64,000 nt of DNA from assembly GCA_026874595.1 (NCBI GenBank), contig CM049310.1:34473558-34537557 (forward strand), written 5' to 3'. This document shows, piece by piece, positions 1 to 12,713 of this stretch. The stretch is from Sipunculus nudus (Eukaryota > Annelida > Sipuncula > Golfingiida > Sipunculidae). Position 1 is the stretch's first letter, and each line of letters starts with the position of its first letter. The position numbers were made by a program, and so were the translations under genes. Below the pieces are notes generated by a model, which saw only the letters and a list, made by a program, of their open reading frames with translations, had not been told where the DNA came from and searched no databases.

Positions 1-183
1 AGTTTATAGATGATAACTCCAGTTAAGGTAGACAGGTTGGCTTCAAACTGATCACAGGACCAATATTTTGGTAAACCTCATAAACATATATCCTTATAGA
101 CAAATGCAGCTGAGCGTCGAGACCCATGGGTTCCCTAGTTTGTTTATGAAATGTATCATTTCTTATTACACTTAGGCACATTT

Positions 184-1008
184 TTAGCTCGGCTGACTAT
201 AAGTCATCTGAGCTATAGTCCATGGTCCATTGTCTGTCAACCATCTGTCTGTTAGCCTGGCACGTTTTGAAACCATGAGACCTAAAAATCTGAAATTCAG
301 CATATGGTTAGATGTCTCCTTCCAGACTAAAAACTGGGTCACTGCTACTGCTTTCTTTCGAGAAATTAAGGAAAAACCTCAATTTTCCATGAAAAACCTA
401 TTATCACACTACAGGACTGCACTTCGTAAAAACGAGGAAAGATATAATTAACCCACATTACATGATAATGTCATTTCTTTAAGTTATAAGCATTAATATA
501 AATATAAAATCAGTACCTTAAATTTTGCCCATTAGGACTTGTTAAATTCTGAAATTCAAAAATAATAGCTAAAAAATTAGGCTAGTTATTGAAGTTTTTT
601 TCAGAGGCTCTATTGTATTCCTTTGCATTATGTCCAGCTGCAGACAGGCCACTTCTGGTCACTGGAGGTCAGCTAAGTCAGGGTACCTGATTTGTCACAA
701 GTCACTGGGGAGATCCCCTGCTGTGAAAGGCACCTACAGTTATTCCCATATCAAACCAATGATCATGGTAATATTGTATGTTCACAAACTGCTCACATGT
801 TCAGTTTCACCATTAGGAAACACATGGTCAGGTCACAAAAAAATTATTTGTTACAATTTCTTACTCTCATCAATTCAAACCAATTATATCAACCCAACAT
901 TGCCTATATTACCTCTTCCTCTCAGACCTTATCTCCATTTGAAATTATTTTAAATTCTTACCTTTTACCTCAAGGTCAACTTCAGCTGAGTGACAAATGG
1001 GTCCCTTG
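184..1008 (+). mobile_element. Family-A Helitron-like repeat, copy A2
   Basis: It begins with the family-A hairpin (arms AGCTCGGCTGACT and AGTCATCTGAGCT around ATA). A CTGTC-rich tract and a phrase about 'responses' of AAATTYRGCAT type follow. It ends TTCAGCTGAG...ATGGGTCCCTTG before a T. It is non-coding. It interrupts an older copy of the same family, so A elements were active in at least two rounds. Confidence 0.6.
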
Positions 1009-1130
1009 TTTCCTTATTGCATCATTAAATGGTTTCAGGCCACAAGTTTCGTTTATTACACTGGGCAAATGCAAACTATACCTAATTGGCTTGTTTTAAC
1101 ATGCTTATTTAAATTTGTTTATGCTTATTT

Positions 1131-4100
1131 TTAGCGAAACTGTGAGCTTATGCAATGGTGCGGCGGCGTGCGTCGTGTGTCGTGCATCATGCGTTGTGCG
1201 TTGTCTGTACGTTAACCATAGCTATCTCAAAAACGGCAGGAGCTAGCATCACCAAATTTTTTGCAAATATTCAGTCATCCAAAAAACTATATCGGGTTTT
1301 GTTTATTTTTTTCTAACTGCATTTTCTTAGATTTTATAGGGAAAAAGCTAAAGAAACTTTAAAAATCTTCTTCTCCAAAACTATCCAGCCAAATTGTCCA
1401 ATATTTCACAGAAATGATCCCTGAAACAATCTTTCTCAAATTTGTTCGAATGGTTCCAGTTCAGAGATTTTTGGCTGAGTTACAGGAGGCTAAACTTTGT
1501 TAACTGTGCAAAAAAGCATATTAAAATTGAAATCTCAGAAACGGCTGGAGCTATCATCACCAAATTTTATGTCAATGATGGTCACATAGGTCATATCTGA
1601 AATTGAGGTATTGGTGGCGCCACCTGCATCGGCCTTTGTTGTACGGGGTCATCAGTGCCTGTATCACACTTAGGGCTACAGAAAACTTCTTCTCTGAAAC
1701 CATATGGACAAAATGTTTATTATCGCACAGAAACGATCCTAGGGTAGTGCTTTCTGAAGTTTGTTCAAATGGTCTCTTTTCAGTAACTTTTGGCTAAATT
1801 ATGGGAAGCTGAAATGAGTCATATGCCATAACAGCCCATTTTAGCTCAGTGGCTACAAAGATCTTCTTCTCAAAAACCACTGGGCCAAATTCTTAAACCT
1901 CACAAATTAATTATCCTCAGATGTTGATAATTCAAGTTTGTTCAAATGGTTTTGGTTCAGTGCTTTCTGGCTGAGTTACAGGAAGCTGAACTTAGCCAGT
2001 TTGCTGTATCTTCCTATATGAGTTATAAACCTGCGAAACGTTTTTCGACTGATGCCACTGAAGCCAGTTTGTTAAATATTTTACAAGAATAATCCCTACA
2101 ATAATTCTTATAATAATTGTCATTAATGGTTCCACATGAATGATTTTTGGCTGAATTATGGAGATTGAATTGAGTCATTTTACCATATATGTTAGCTGTG
2201 TTATGCTGTTACATCTAGCCTGGCACCAGTTTATCAGCATCTATTACATCATGCCACTAGACATTTAGATTTCAGGTTATCTTTGGTTAATATTGACAAG
2301 AAAGTTTTTTTAAAAGCTTTTAAAAAATTTAGATTTATGATTTTAGTTATTCATCATACCAGGCAATTATGGATATTCAGCTCTCTGTGGCTATTTAAAG
2401 ACAATTGTACGTGGATTATAAATTATTGGTATCCCTACTCAACTTAATTCAAGAATTTGCCATCAATGAGATATATCTGTATTTTAATTTTGCATTCAGT
2501 ATGCATCCATAATAATTTTACATATATTCCTGATTTCTTTTTTTATAAAAAGTCAGCTGAAAAGCATTTTGTACTTGGAAAATAAATTTCAAAGTTATTT
2601 CAAGTAGGGACGACTTTGTGTACAGATGGCAGCACTTGGTTTACCATTGGCAGATTGCCAGTGCCTTGATGTTTGCCAGTAGCCAAGATGATGTCAGCTC
2701 TATAAATAGTTTTGGCACAGTGCCAGGATTGGAAGAAGTGCAGCCAGGTATAGGTCAAGAGTTCACTCACTGCAGTAGCTGCATTCTTTTTATAGCTTTG
2801 GAAGACTGCTCACTGATCATATTTGGCACCAAAGTTCAGCCTGAATCTATTTATAGCTTTGGCAGACTGCCAACTGTGTCAGATTATGCAATAGGTCAAG
2901 AGTTCACTCAGTGCAGCCAGGTACAGGTAAAAAGTTTACTCAGTCTAGACAGGTGCAGGTCAAGAGTTCACTCAGTGCAGTAGCTTGAGGCAGCAATTTT
3001 GTCACAGGTCACTCGGGGCAACTGCCTTACTCACCTAAGCCTTGTCAGCCCAGTGCATCAAACTCTGGGGAAGTTTGATGTATTGGACTGATATTTTGAC
3101 CTGTCTATGCGTCTTTGATGGTATTCTTATTTACCAGACAGGTGATGCCACCTACATTGACTTTTTGCAGTGTATGCGCCTGCTTATTTCTACAGAGGAA
3201 TTTGATACATCAGCCTAAAACTGGGCATGTTTATACATATCGGGTAGCTTTATAGTGTACAAGACTGGTGGCGCCACATACAATAATTTTTGCACAGTGT
3301 ATGTCCCTGCTTTTTCACAGGAGGGGTTTGACATATCAGTCTGGCATTGGGCATATTTATTTATCTCTTTGTTGTATATAAGACTGGTGGTGCCAGCTAC
3401 AATCATTGTATCCACAAAAACAGAGTTTTGCGAATACTATGTTTACAGTCGGACGCCAACGCTGCCACCATTGCCGCATAGGTTTCTGGAGAACTCCTCC
3501 ATAACCACTGGGGAGAATTTTTTAAAATTTGGAATTATGATCAGTCACATGTGATCTGCTGCGCCCTCATTTTTGGTTGACCTCTGACCTTTCCTGTCTG
3601 CCCAATGTCCATTTGTGTGTCTGTTTCCTCACATAAACCCACATATCTCAAAGGCATTTGACCGATAAGGCTAAAGATTTTGCACAAATGTAGCCCTTGG
3701 AAAGCTTTATAACATACACTAAAAATGGTGGCGCCACCTGCAACCATTTTTGCACAGCGTCCATCTGTTCATCTGCCTTGGGATAAAAACAGCTCATATT
3801 TCTGCATTGGTTGGACTTATCCACCTGAAATTTTGCATGTGAATACATCCTGGACAGCTTTTTTAATTTTATGACAGGTGGCGCCACCTACATTCACATT
3901 TAAGCTGCAGACATCCAAGCTCATTTCTCGGGAACCGTTTGACCAGTTAGACCAAAATTTTGCATGTGTATAGATCTCACATAGCTCTTAATCATACACA
4001 AAATTGGTGGTGCCACCTGCCACCATTTTTGCACAGCATCCCTCTGTATGTCCGCCATGGGCTAAAATCACTCATATCTCAGTAGTGGTTTGACTTATCT

Positions 4101-4899
4101 GCCTAAAATTTTGCATGTTTATACATCTTGGATAGCTTTCTGGATTTTTTTGGCAGATAGCGCCACCGTCATTTATGTATATGCTGCAGACATTCAGGCT
4201 TATATCTCAGGACTGATTGGACATATCCCCCTTGAAATTTTGCATGTGTATAGATCTCACATATCTCTTCATCATACACAAAATTCGTGGTGCCACCTGC
4301 CACCATTTTTGCACAGCATATATATCTGTTCATCTGCTTTGGGATAAAAACACTCATATCTCTGCATTGATTGGACTTATCCACCTGAAATTTTGCATGT
4401 GTATACATTATGGACAGCTTTCTTGATTTTATTACAGCTGGCGCCACAGACATTCAAGCTCATATTTCGGGAACCGTTGGACCAGTTAGGCCAAAATTTT
4501 GCATGTGTATAGATCTCCCATAGCTCTTTATCATACGCAAATCTGGTGGCACCATCTGCAACAATTTTTGCACAGCGTCTATCTGTTCATCTGCCTTGGG
4601 ATAAAATCACTCATATCTCAGCTGGGTTTCACTTATCTACCTGAAATTTTATATCTCAGGACTGGTTTGACATATCCCCCTGAAATTTTGCATGTGTATA
4701 GATCTCTCATAGCTCTTAATCATACACAAAATTGGTGGTGCCACCTGCAACCATTTGTGCACAGCGTCCATTTAGTATTTAGTACTTGCATTGTTCATAT
4801 ACATGTTAAACGTTCTTGAAAAGTAATGGTCCAGCATTGAAGCATTATACATGGTGTAATCTCGTTGCACAGGTTCGCATTAGGCCTGTAGGCCTTGTC
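1131..4899 (+). mobile_element. Family-D dispersed repeat, copy D1, with family-H element nested from 3411
   Basis: It starts TTTAGCG...TGAGCTTATGC with a CGTCGTGTGTCGT-rich tract and ends TTAGGCCTGTAGGCCTTG. The copy at 31079-33849 (D2) follows it closely. From 3411 (an A^TC start) a family-H body is nested. That body is built of irregular units of roughly 190-280 bp, each with a GGTGGYGCCACC palindrome and a TTTTTGCACAGCGTCC-like stretch. A shorter array of a 26-bp GGTCAAGAGTTCACTCAGTG unit lies at about 2748-2990. No coding capacity is visible. Confidence 0.6.
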
Positions 4900-5122
4900 A
4901 TTTTTTTATAGCATTTATTTCATTGATAAATAGATGTTTATTATTTTACTTCGGCTAATGGCCATTATTCTGTAATTTACAGGGTTTCATTAATTTTAGC
5001 AGGGTCATTTCCTTTTAACTTTACAAATGTAAAATTATATGAAAAACCAAAAGAAATATATATTTTGCATTTGCTAAAATTTTCAAAAATTTAGCTGAGT
5101 GATCTGATCCATGGGTTCCTTG

Positions 5123-7506
5123 TCTACATTTTGACGTTCATCTGATAACTTGTGGATGTGTTATAAATAAATGTATTAAAATTTAATTCATTAGAAGCCA
5201 GGTGAAGAGAAAAGGTAATAAAGGTTAGCTGAAAACTTTGAATAAGCTGTGGATGTATATGCGCATTTTTCAACTTAAGAAAAAGTTATTTATCCAATAG
5301 ATCATAGCATTTTCTTAAAATATACTCATTCATTTTTGGCATAACAGCATATTATACAGTTTAAACACCTGATTCAATTTTAAAGCTGATTTAAATGAAA
5401 ACATTTGAGTCAGTCTAAAATATCTTAAAAAATGATTTAAATCAAATAAATCTGATTAAAATCTAAATAATCAAATTAATATGATTTGTTTAAAAAAAAC
5501 ATGATATTTTTAACCCCGGTCAATGGACATTGGTCACAAGAAGCCTATATAGGTGGCAGCACCTATCTTTCTGGTATTTTACTGCTATTTTTTCTGCACA
5601 GAGAAATCTTTTGGAATGTGTGTCCTAAGGAAGTGGGTCATTTGCATTTCTCTCATAAATCCTGAGGAATTTGACATTAATTTGCAGAGGGTCTGTCCCA
5701 GTGCAATCTGTTAGAAACTAAGTATTGATATTTGCTACTAAAAGGCCTAAAGTAAAATGTGTTTCCATGTATCCATCTAGACATAACTCAGTGCCAGCTC
5801 TTATCACTTAAGCCCTGTAAAGTCTGTATGGTCAATCATTGATATTTACATATTAGGGCATCACAAAGTGCTTTGAGAACCTGCTGATTCCCTAGCATTT
5901 GCATATCAGGCTATGACGCCTCATGTGAATGGCATCATTGCTATGAGAATGCCAACAGTGGTCCCATGGGCAATGGACAGCTCGGCCTGCTTGGTAACTT
6001 TCGCAACAAAATCATGTATGAAATTCAGGTAGTCCACACAAGATCCCTCATGTCCTATGATATATTACTGCTGTATGAACATAACGGTCCATGGGCCAAA
6101 TGAACATGCATTGTAGACACTATCGCAATGATTTTGTAATGATAGGTCTGGTTCCTTCCTCCCAGACAACAGGAGCAGCTAGCAGCATTTGTGTGAACCT
6201 GATTATTATTTCCTTAAGCCACTGCCAAGTTGCCAACATGTGGATCACAATGATCGTTTCAGCCAGCGGGTACATGTATTACATTTTGATTGCATTCATA
6301 GCGTGTACACCTGAAAATCTCATGCTGACTGGCTGAGCCAAAGTTCATTACATTTTGTTAAAACAGGCCCACTTTAAAGAGCTATGATCTGATAAATGGT
6401 AACACTGAGGCTGAGGGTTATAGTGTTGAAAGTCTGGCTGAACTCAACATAGGCCAGGGTCTAAAAATATTAAGACTGGTTATATGGGAATATTAATACT
6501 GCTGGAACTGGAAGCCAACAATAAGCAATGGCTTAAAGGACCATATTGGTTTTGAAAAATAAAATTCTGGGAAAGACCACTTAATACTGCTGGTGTTACT
6601 GGAAAAGACCCAGTTCAGCGAGGCAGTGATGATAGGTGGTGACCGTTCCATAACCGATGGAGTTTAATAGTTGATGAAATAGTCGGCCAGAGAGCCATAA
6701 TTTCAAGTTAGTTATATAGTTGGCTGGGAGGTCGTAGTAACTGTTCTAAGCATTGTGACTTGGCAAGAGTAAGTTTATTTGCTCAAATAGTGGGAGGAAT
6801 TATGTTTTAACTATTGCATGGACTGGGCCAGTCTACAGAAGAACTGATGATGTGCCAGTAAAATCAATAATTTGGTGACAAATGCAGTAACAGGTTGACT
6901 TCCCATTATATGACACGTTAGCTAGTCATTACCATCTGTATTCACTCATGCATGCCGTGTGCCAGTGAATGTGTAAATCATAAGAATACAAGCAACAAGC
7001 TTAATTGGGAATATAATATGTACACCCTGATAAGGGCAGAGCTGGCCAGTCATTAGTGTAGCATGCCTACATAGACCTCACTGTTACATTACACTTTATG
7101 TCACTTAATACCATGTGAAGTGCTGGCAGGCAAAAATCAATGAAAATGTATCATACACAAAAAGTGAATTTGTCATATGAATTCTGGTAATTGAGCCAAT
7201 ACTTCAAACTTATAAATTTACTGGTACAAGGTGATGGCACACTTGCTGTATGTCAGATGTGCACCTGAAGATTTTTTAGTAAGTCTGCAGAAGATTCAAA
7301 TGAGATCAAATAATTAGGTTAAATTATTACAGTACAGGGACCTTGTTCAGCTTGAAATACCCTATTTTAGCATTGATAAAGTCACATTCACAACAGTCTC
7401 TTTGCCTCTTCTCCCCCAATTGACTAAGTGCATGAACTCATTTGTCCTCAGAAAAACATCCTTTGTTTTCATGCTATGTATATGCCTCCACACACAGCTG
7501 AATGAT
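5123..7506. other. No gene seen
   Basis: AT-rich sequence with stops in all frames and no splice-bounded open stretch. About 5395-5510 holds degenerate TGATTTAAATCA-type repeats that may be a MITE remnant. The 81-codon frame at 6091-6336 has no recognisable domain. Confidence 0.5.
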
Positions 7507-7979
7507 TTAAAGGTGCCCATTCACCTACCTTTTTAAAAGGAATTTACGTGATTTATTTCTTCTTCTGTGTATATATTAATTATCTAAGGGTAATTTTTGT
7601 TGGGAAAAAATTCTTTTAAGGCTTTCTTGAAGGAAGTATGAACTTGTTTATCAACAAATTGTTTGTAAACACAGCATTGTTGAAAAATGGGAAAAACATG
7701 TGACCTAAGGTGGTAGGTTGCATATATGCAGAGGAAGAAAGGTCGCTTGTTGCAAAACGCCATTTACAAAGCTCATACTTATCTGACTTTCTGCCAGATG
7801 CCTTTGTTGAATTTGTTTTGATTCTTTTGCCGGGCCCCCACATATTATAAACACATTGATATAAACAAAACAGGCAGCCTGTGTGTGGTGATATCCACAT
7901 TTTCTGGCCTATTTTCATGAAAGCTCCAAGGGATAACCTTTAGTTTATAAAGGTAATATAGGTGATTGGGTCCCTTTAA
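7507..7979. mobile_element. TTAA-flanked MITE (piggyBac-like), copy 1
   Basis: Both ends abut TTAA (7507-7510 and 7976-7979). Inside are imperfect terminal inverted repeats: left AGGTGCCCATTCACCTA, right TAGGTGATTGGGTCCCT. TTAA target duplication is the hallmark of piggyBac-superfamily elements. The internal sequence is non-coding and shares ordered blocks (ATTATAAACAC, GCAGCCTGTG) with the copy at 24872-25418. The 100-codon minus-strand frame inside it is not a gene. Confidence 0.65.
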
Positions 7980-9031
7980 GGTTTCATTCAATATTAACCC
8001 TTGAAAGTAAACTGTTGTCTGACTTCAAAATGGGGGAACCAGGATATAGATTTGGCCATATCTGTCTGTATGTCCATTGCCCATCATATTTGATTTCTGA
8101 ATTATAACTTTCATGAATTAACCTGATTTAATTAAGATTTTATATAATGATTCCATTCAGGAACAGCTCAGGCAGGCTTTGTTTTGGACCATCCGTGCAT
8201 CCTCTTGAGCCTGTCAACTCTGAGTCCACTATTCACAGGTTTCTAAATGATAACTAAATATAAATTTGATTTCATACAAGTAGCTATAAAGGCATAACTT
8301 TAGAATGTCTTTCTTGCTACCTTCCTGTCCATTAACCAAAGTCCTCAAAACAGTGGTTTTCAAATGGAAAACACCAAATGTATATCAGTAATCTGATTTC
8401 ATTCATTGTCAGCAGTGGTTGCTATGGACTGTCTGCCTGTCCGATGGTTGTCAATCACAATTCACCTCATTGATCTCAGATGACTTATCTAATGTTAACC
8501 AGTTTCCTTGCAGCTGTATGGATTAATCTGTTTATCAAAACTATATAGTACCAGACTTGTAAATATGATTTTAGCCCATTTAAAAATGAAGGGAACTTGA
8601 TTCTTTTGATTCTAACAGCCAACAGGGCTAAACTGCAGCTTTATTTGTTTATGTAAAATGTTGCAAGATCAGAGTACGTTTACGGCTGTGTGCATACTTT
8701 GTGATAAAATTGCTAGGTATGTATTTATTTGTGATGATTTTGCCATTCATTCAATTTTGTTCTGTGAGAATGGGCTTGCATGACATGTGATCATTCACTG
8801 ATCACTGTATACATACATACAATAATATGCCTGATTGATGAGTTGGCTGTTTGCTGCTTTTAAGTTGGCCAAGTTGGTGACAACTTCATATTAAACCATT
8901 CTTCCTTATTATAATTGGCATATTTGTCTGCATATTTCAATCACATATATTTAAAGAACGGAGCAGGCAAATGTAGTTGCAAATGTTTATATTATAACAG
9001 CTTGTTAATGATACATGGGTTATTATATCTT
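7980..9031. other. No gene seen
   Basis: AT-rich, stops in all frames, no recognised domain or repeat terminus. Confidence 0.5.
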
Positions 9032-9484
9032 TTTGTCCCCCACTTCTGTGGAATGGTGGACATTGATTTAGGTTTGTTGGTCTGTCTGTCTAGCTGTCCC
9101 TCTGTCTGTCAGGTTTTCGTTTCTGTGTGATAACTTCCCTAAATATTATTTGATTTCACTCAAATTTGGTAAGTTAGTGCTCTCAACTTCTCAAGTATAC
9201 CTTGGTTGGAATTTGTTTTGGAGAGTCTGTCTGAACTTTTATTATCACCACCTTCCAAACAAAAAAAAACTTTCCCTTTTGTTCCCAATTCACAACAAAA
9301 ATTATGAAATGTGGAGACATCTTCAGGAGACAATGAAAACTAAAACACAGGCATAATGACCCATGGATACATCTTCAGGGGAAAATAAAAACTAAAACAT
9401 ATTGAGAAGGCAAGCATGAAAATCACAGGAAGCTAAAATAACAAGAGGCAGAAGCGGAGGACATTAATTCCACAAATTTGCTTG
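9032..9484 (+). mobile_element. Short Helitron-like repeat, family I
   Basis: It starts with an imperfect hairpin (GTCCCCCACTTC / GAATGGTGGAC). A GTCTGTCTGTC tract and the phrase ATTTGATTTCACTCAAATTT follow. It ends with a GGAGGACATTAATTCC hairpin and CTTG before T. The ends therefore repeat the plan of families A, D, E and H. It is non-coding. Confidence 0.45.
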
Positions 9485-11812
9485 TTCATGTTTCATTTAC
9501 ACAGCAAAGTAGCTTAATACAGTATATCAAATACAACAAACACTGTCAAATTTAATATAATAAGTTAGTCCATCCATATATCTAGGTTATTAACATCACA
9601 AGCAGGACCGATCTTTGGCGTCAAGGAAATTATTTTCTGTATTGTATTTATTGTAATTTTAATTTATGTGTATATCCTTTGGTAATATAATTTTAATGAG
9701 TTTTAGGTAGCATAAAATAAACTTATTTTTAAGTCATGCACAAATGTGGAAACAGTTAATATAAAATAGCACAACATGTTTAGACATGTCTGCTTGCTTT
9801 GTGTTTGCTGTCCAAAAACTGGCACCAAAGCAAGGTAACTAGAAGTTTAATTCTTTCAATATATGTTTATATATTCATACAAGTGTGCCAGAAAACTGTA
9901 GTTGGCTTTTTGTATGGAAAGGTCCACAAATTTTGACAGGTAGGAAATAGGTAAATAATAACAGGACTGTTTAGTTACCATTAAATAAAAAATTGTTATA
10001 AATATCAGATATTTTTTTTTCTATTATCAGCTGATAATGAGCAATTATATTGATGTTTCTGATGTTGACTTGTTTAGATTTGTTAAGATCTGTTTACCTA
10101 CCTGGTATACAAAATCATGTAATAAGGAACATACTCTGAGTACTGTAGGTTAATTTGTGGTGAGATCATGAAAATAGAACCCTTGGAAAACAATGAGAAC
10201 ATGAAAATCGCAGACACTTATTTCTGCAAGTAGAAGCCAGAGATTAAGCCATCCTCACTATATCACCAACAGAGGTCTACTCGCTGGAAAAAAATAAGTG
10301 GTCATTATGGATTGACTGTTATGAAGGAGATCCTACACAGACCATTGAGTCCTGAACACCAAGCGGCCACAGTCTGTTATTGATTTCCTGACCAGACACT
10401 GTGTGGAGCAGGACCTACAGACCTCTACATGTGCTGGGCCTCATCAAAGCATGCTTTATCATGACACAGTGCCAGCAACTGTTACCTGTGGTGTTGTGGT
10501 CAGAAACTAATTCACTTGAATACTATCCCAATGGACTAGGTGCAGCAGCTCCTTGTCATAAACTGTCAGCTGTTTTGCTTTTAATGATCATCATTTTCTG
10601 CAATTTCAGTTTGAAATATTCATGCAGTGCCTTGAAAAATGAAATAATTTATCAAATTTGCATTAATTTATTATCTGACTGGACACCTAGGCTACCTTTT
10701 TGGGAATCTGAGACTGTGGTCCAAACATCCATGATTTAAGCAGCCTTAATTTAAGCTACCTACTACTTGTACTGTCTTATTGAGTTTTAAGACTTATAGC
10801 TTTATATTGAATTAATATCTTGTTTTTTATCATCATTTGATTCATTTATTAATTTAGTTCTGTTTAAACTATACAAATATTCTATGTTTATATGATTACA
10901 CCTGCAGGTAAATGGCTGCTCAAATGCCTTGTTCTACAAGTATCAGATTTAATGTTTTTGTTAGCAGATAGATATAGAGAAGATTATTTTCAAAGCTTTA
11001 ACAAATATATATCTGATAACAAATTTAGTATATGATGTCTTGATGGAACTTCTTTGAAGCTGATGATTTCAGCCTGGGGCATGAATATGGTAGAAATTTT
11101 ACAATAAGGAGACCATTATTAGGCTTGTGGTACTCTGGAGGATATGTGAAGCACAGTAACATATTTTGACAACAGACTACCCCTACTAGCACAAAGTTGT
11201 ATTGTCATCACCATATTACACATTGCAAACATATCACATCCACCAGGCACCAACCACTCAACAAATCTGACTATCTCTAGTCTCTCCTGTAATAGCTTTA
11301 AGTAAAAGCCTCATAACACTAAGATTGAGCATACACCTTTGCAACTTTTTCAAGTAAATAAAGTAATATTAAAAGGGAAAACATAACAGCACACCGGGAG
11401 CTGGCTTATGACGAAAAAACTTGCTAACATTGTCAAAGTGGCAGAAACTGCAAGTATAAAAGGGCAGTTGTCTCAAAGCTCTGTTGATTGATTGAATGGG
11501 TTCAGCTCTCGATTGGCATGCTGGGATCGGTGGAGGGAATGCATGCTGCTTCTTGTTTTGTGGGTGTGGGTGGTGTAGCTTTCCTCAAGTCACCGATGTG
11601 GGTAAAATGATGGTGGTCTCTCGCGGCTTTCTGCTTGGCATGGTGGCATCACGTCTATTGGCTCTCAAATTATGCTTAAGGAGCAAGTAGGACTGGGGTC
11701 TTGACCACATCAACCTGTATCTGCTCAATAAAGTGAAAAACATCTTCAATCAGTCAGTGAGGCCTGTGAATTGTGAGAGCATGTAGAAACAATTCAACTA
11801 TCGATTATTGTA
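9485..11812. other. No gene seen
   Basis: Non-coding in appearance. The frames at 10401-10739 and 11496-11690 have no recognised domain and no convincing splice context. Confidence 0.45.
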
Positions 11813-12713
11813 TCTGCCAAAATAAAGTTTTGCGGATACTGGTATGTTTTTGACCATGTTCCTCCGCCACCGCTTTCGTTTCCGGAATAGAAGTCTGAGA
11901 CCACTGCACAGACTTTTTCAAACTTTACACCATTATTGGGTCACGTGAACTGGTGCCAAAATATTTTGCATTGACCTGTGACCTTTCCTCTCTCCAGTGC
12001 ATCCATCTGTGCGCTGTTTTGACACATTAACCCACATATCTTTGGACCCGTTTGACCAATCAGGCTAGAAATTTTACGTGAATGTATCCCTCGGATAGCT
12101 TTATAAAACACACAAACAATTGAGGCGCCACCTGCATACATTTTTCCACAGTGTTCATCTGTTCATCCGCCTTAGGCTAAAATCACTCATATCTCTGCAG
12201 TGGTTGGACTTTTTCCACCTGAAATTTTGCATGTGTATAAATTATGGATAGCCTTCTTGATTTTATGATAGGTGGCACCACCTACATTCATGTTCAGGCT
12301 GCAGCCATCCAGGCTTATATCTCAGGTCTGGTCTGATGTATCTTCCTAAAATTTTGCATGTTTTTAGATCTCACACAGCTCTTTATCATACACAAAATTG
12401 GTGGCGCCACCTGCAACCATTTTTGCTCAGCATCCTTCTGTTTGTCTGCTGTGGGATAAAATCACTCATATACAAGCAGTGGTTTGACTTATCTGCCTAC
12501 AATTTTGCATATGTATACAACTTTCTGGATAGCTTTCTGGATTTTGTGGCAGGTGGCGCCACCTACATACACATTTCGGCTGAAGACATCCATCCTTATA
12601 TGCAACACACCTGGATCTATTTCCCCTTGCCACTCAATCCATGCCTAACTTCACCTGTCCAACTCAGATTTCTGCAGATACAAGTAGATGCATGTCGACT
12701 ACCTGTATTCTAG
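11813..12713 (+). mobile_element. Non-autonomous Helitron with complete termini, family H (H1)
   Basis: The left end is A^TC (A at 11812) and the right end is CTAG at 12710-12713 followed by T, the canonical Helitron boundary. The first ~25 bases form a hairpin (ATCTGCCAAAA / TTTTGCGGAT). A CTGCAGATAC stretch near the 3' end repeats that arm. The subterminal 3' hairpin is imperfect here but clear in the relative ending at 33674 (TAGTCG / CGACTA). The interior has GGTGGCGCCACC palindromes at 12400-12411 and 12552-12563. There is no Rep/helicase frame, so it is non-autonomous. Confidence 0.65.

Larger units (their letters stand above)
1..5122 (+). repeat. Nested stack of dispersed repeats (old family-A copy with A1, A2 and D1 inserted)
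   Basis: The host sequence can be followed in pieces at 139-183, 1009-1130 and 4902-5122. These align in order with the uninterrupted family-A copy at about 48955-49343. Three insertions separate them: the 3' end of another A copy (1-138, ending GACCCATGGG then CCTAG), a complete A copy (184-1008) and the 3.8-kb element D1 (1131-4899). The stack ends at 5122 with the family-A 3' terminus (CCATGGG, then CCTTG). I see no supported gene here. Short open frames at 230-451, 630-1099 and 2618-2983 fall wholly inside the repeats. Confidence 0.6.

Noticed and set aside
12336-12713. 125-codon frame, similar in peptide to one at 4499-4819
   Set aside because: The similarity comes from shared family-H repeat DNA; no domain, and the frame ends inside the repeat terminus.
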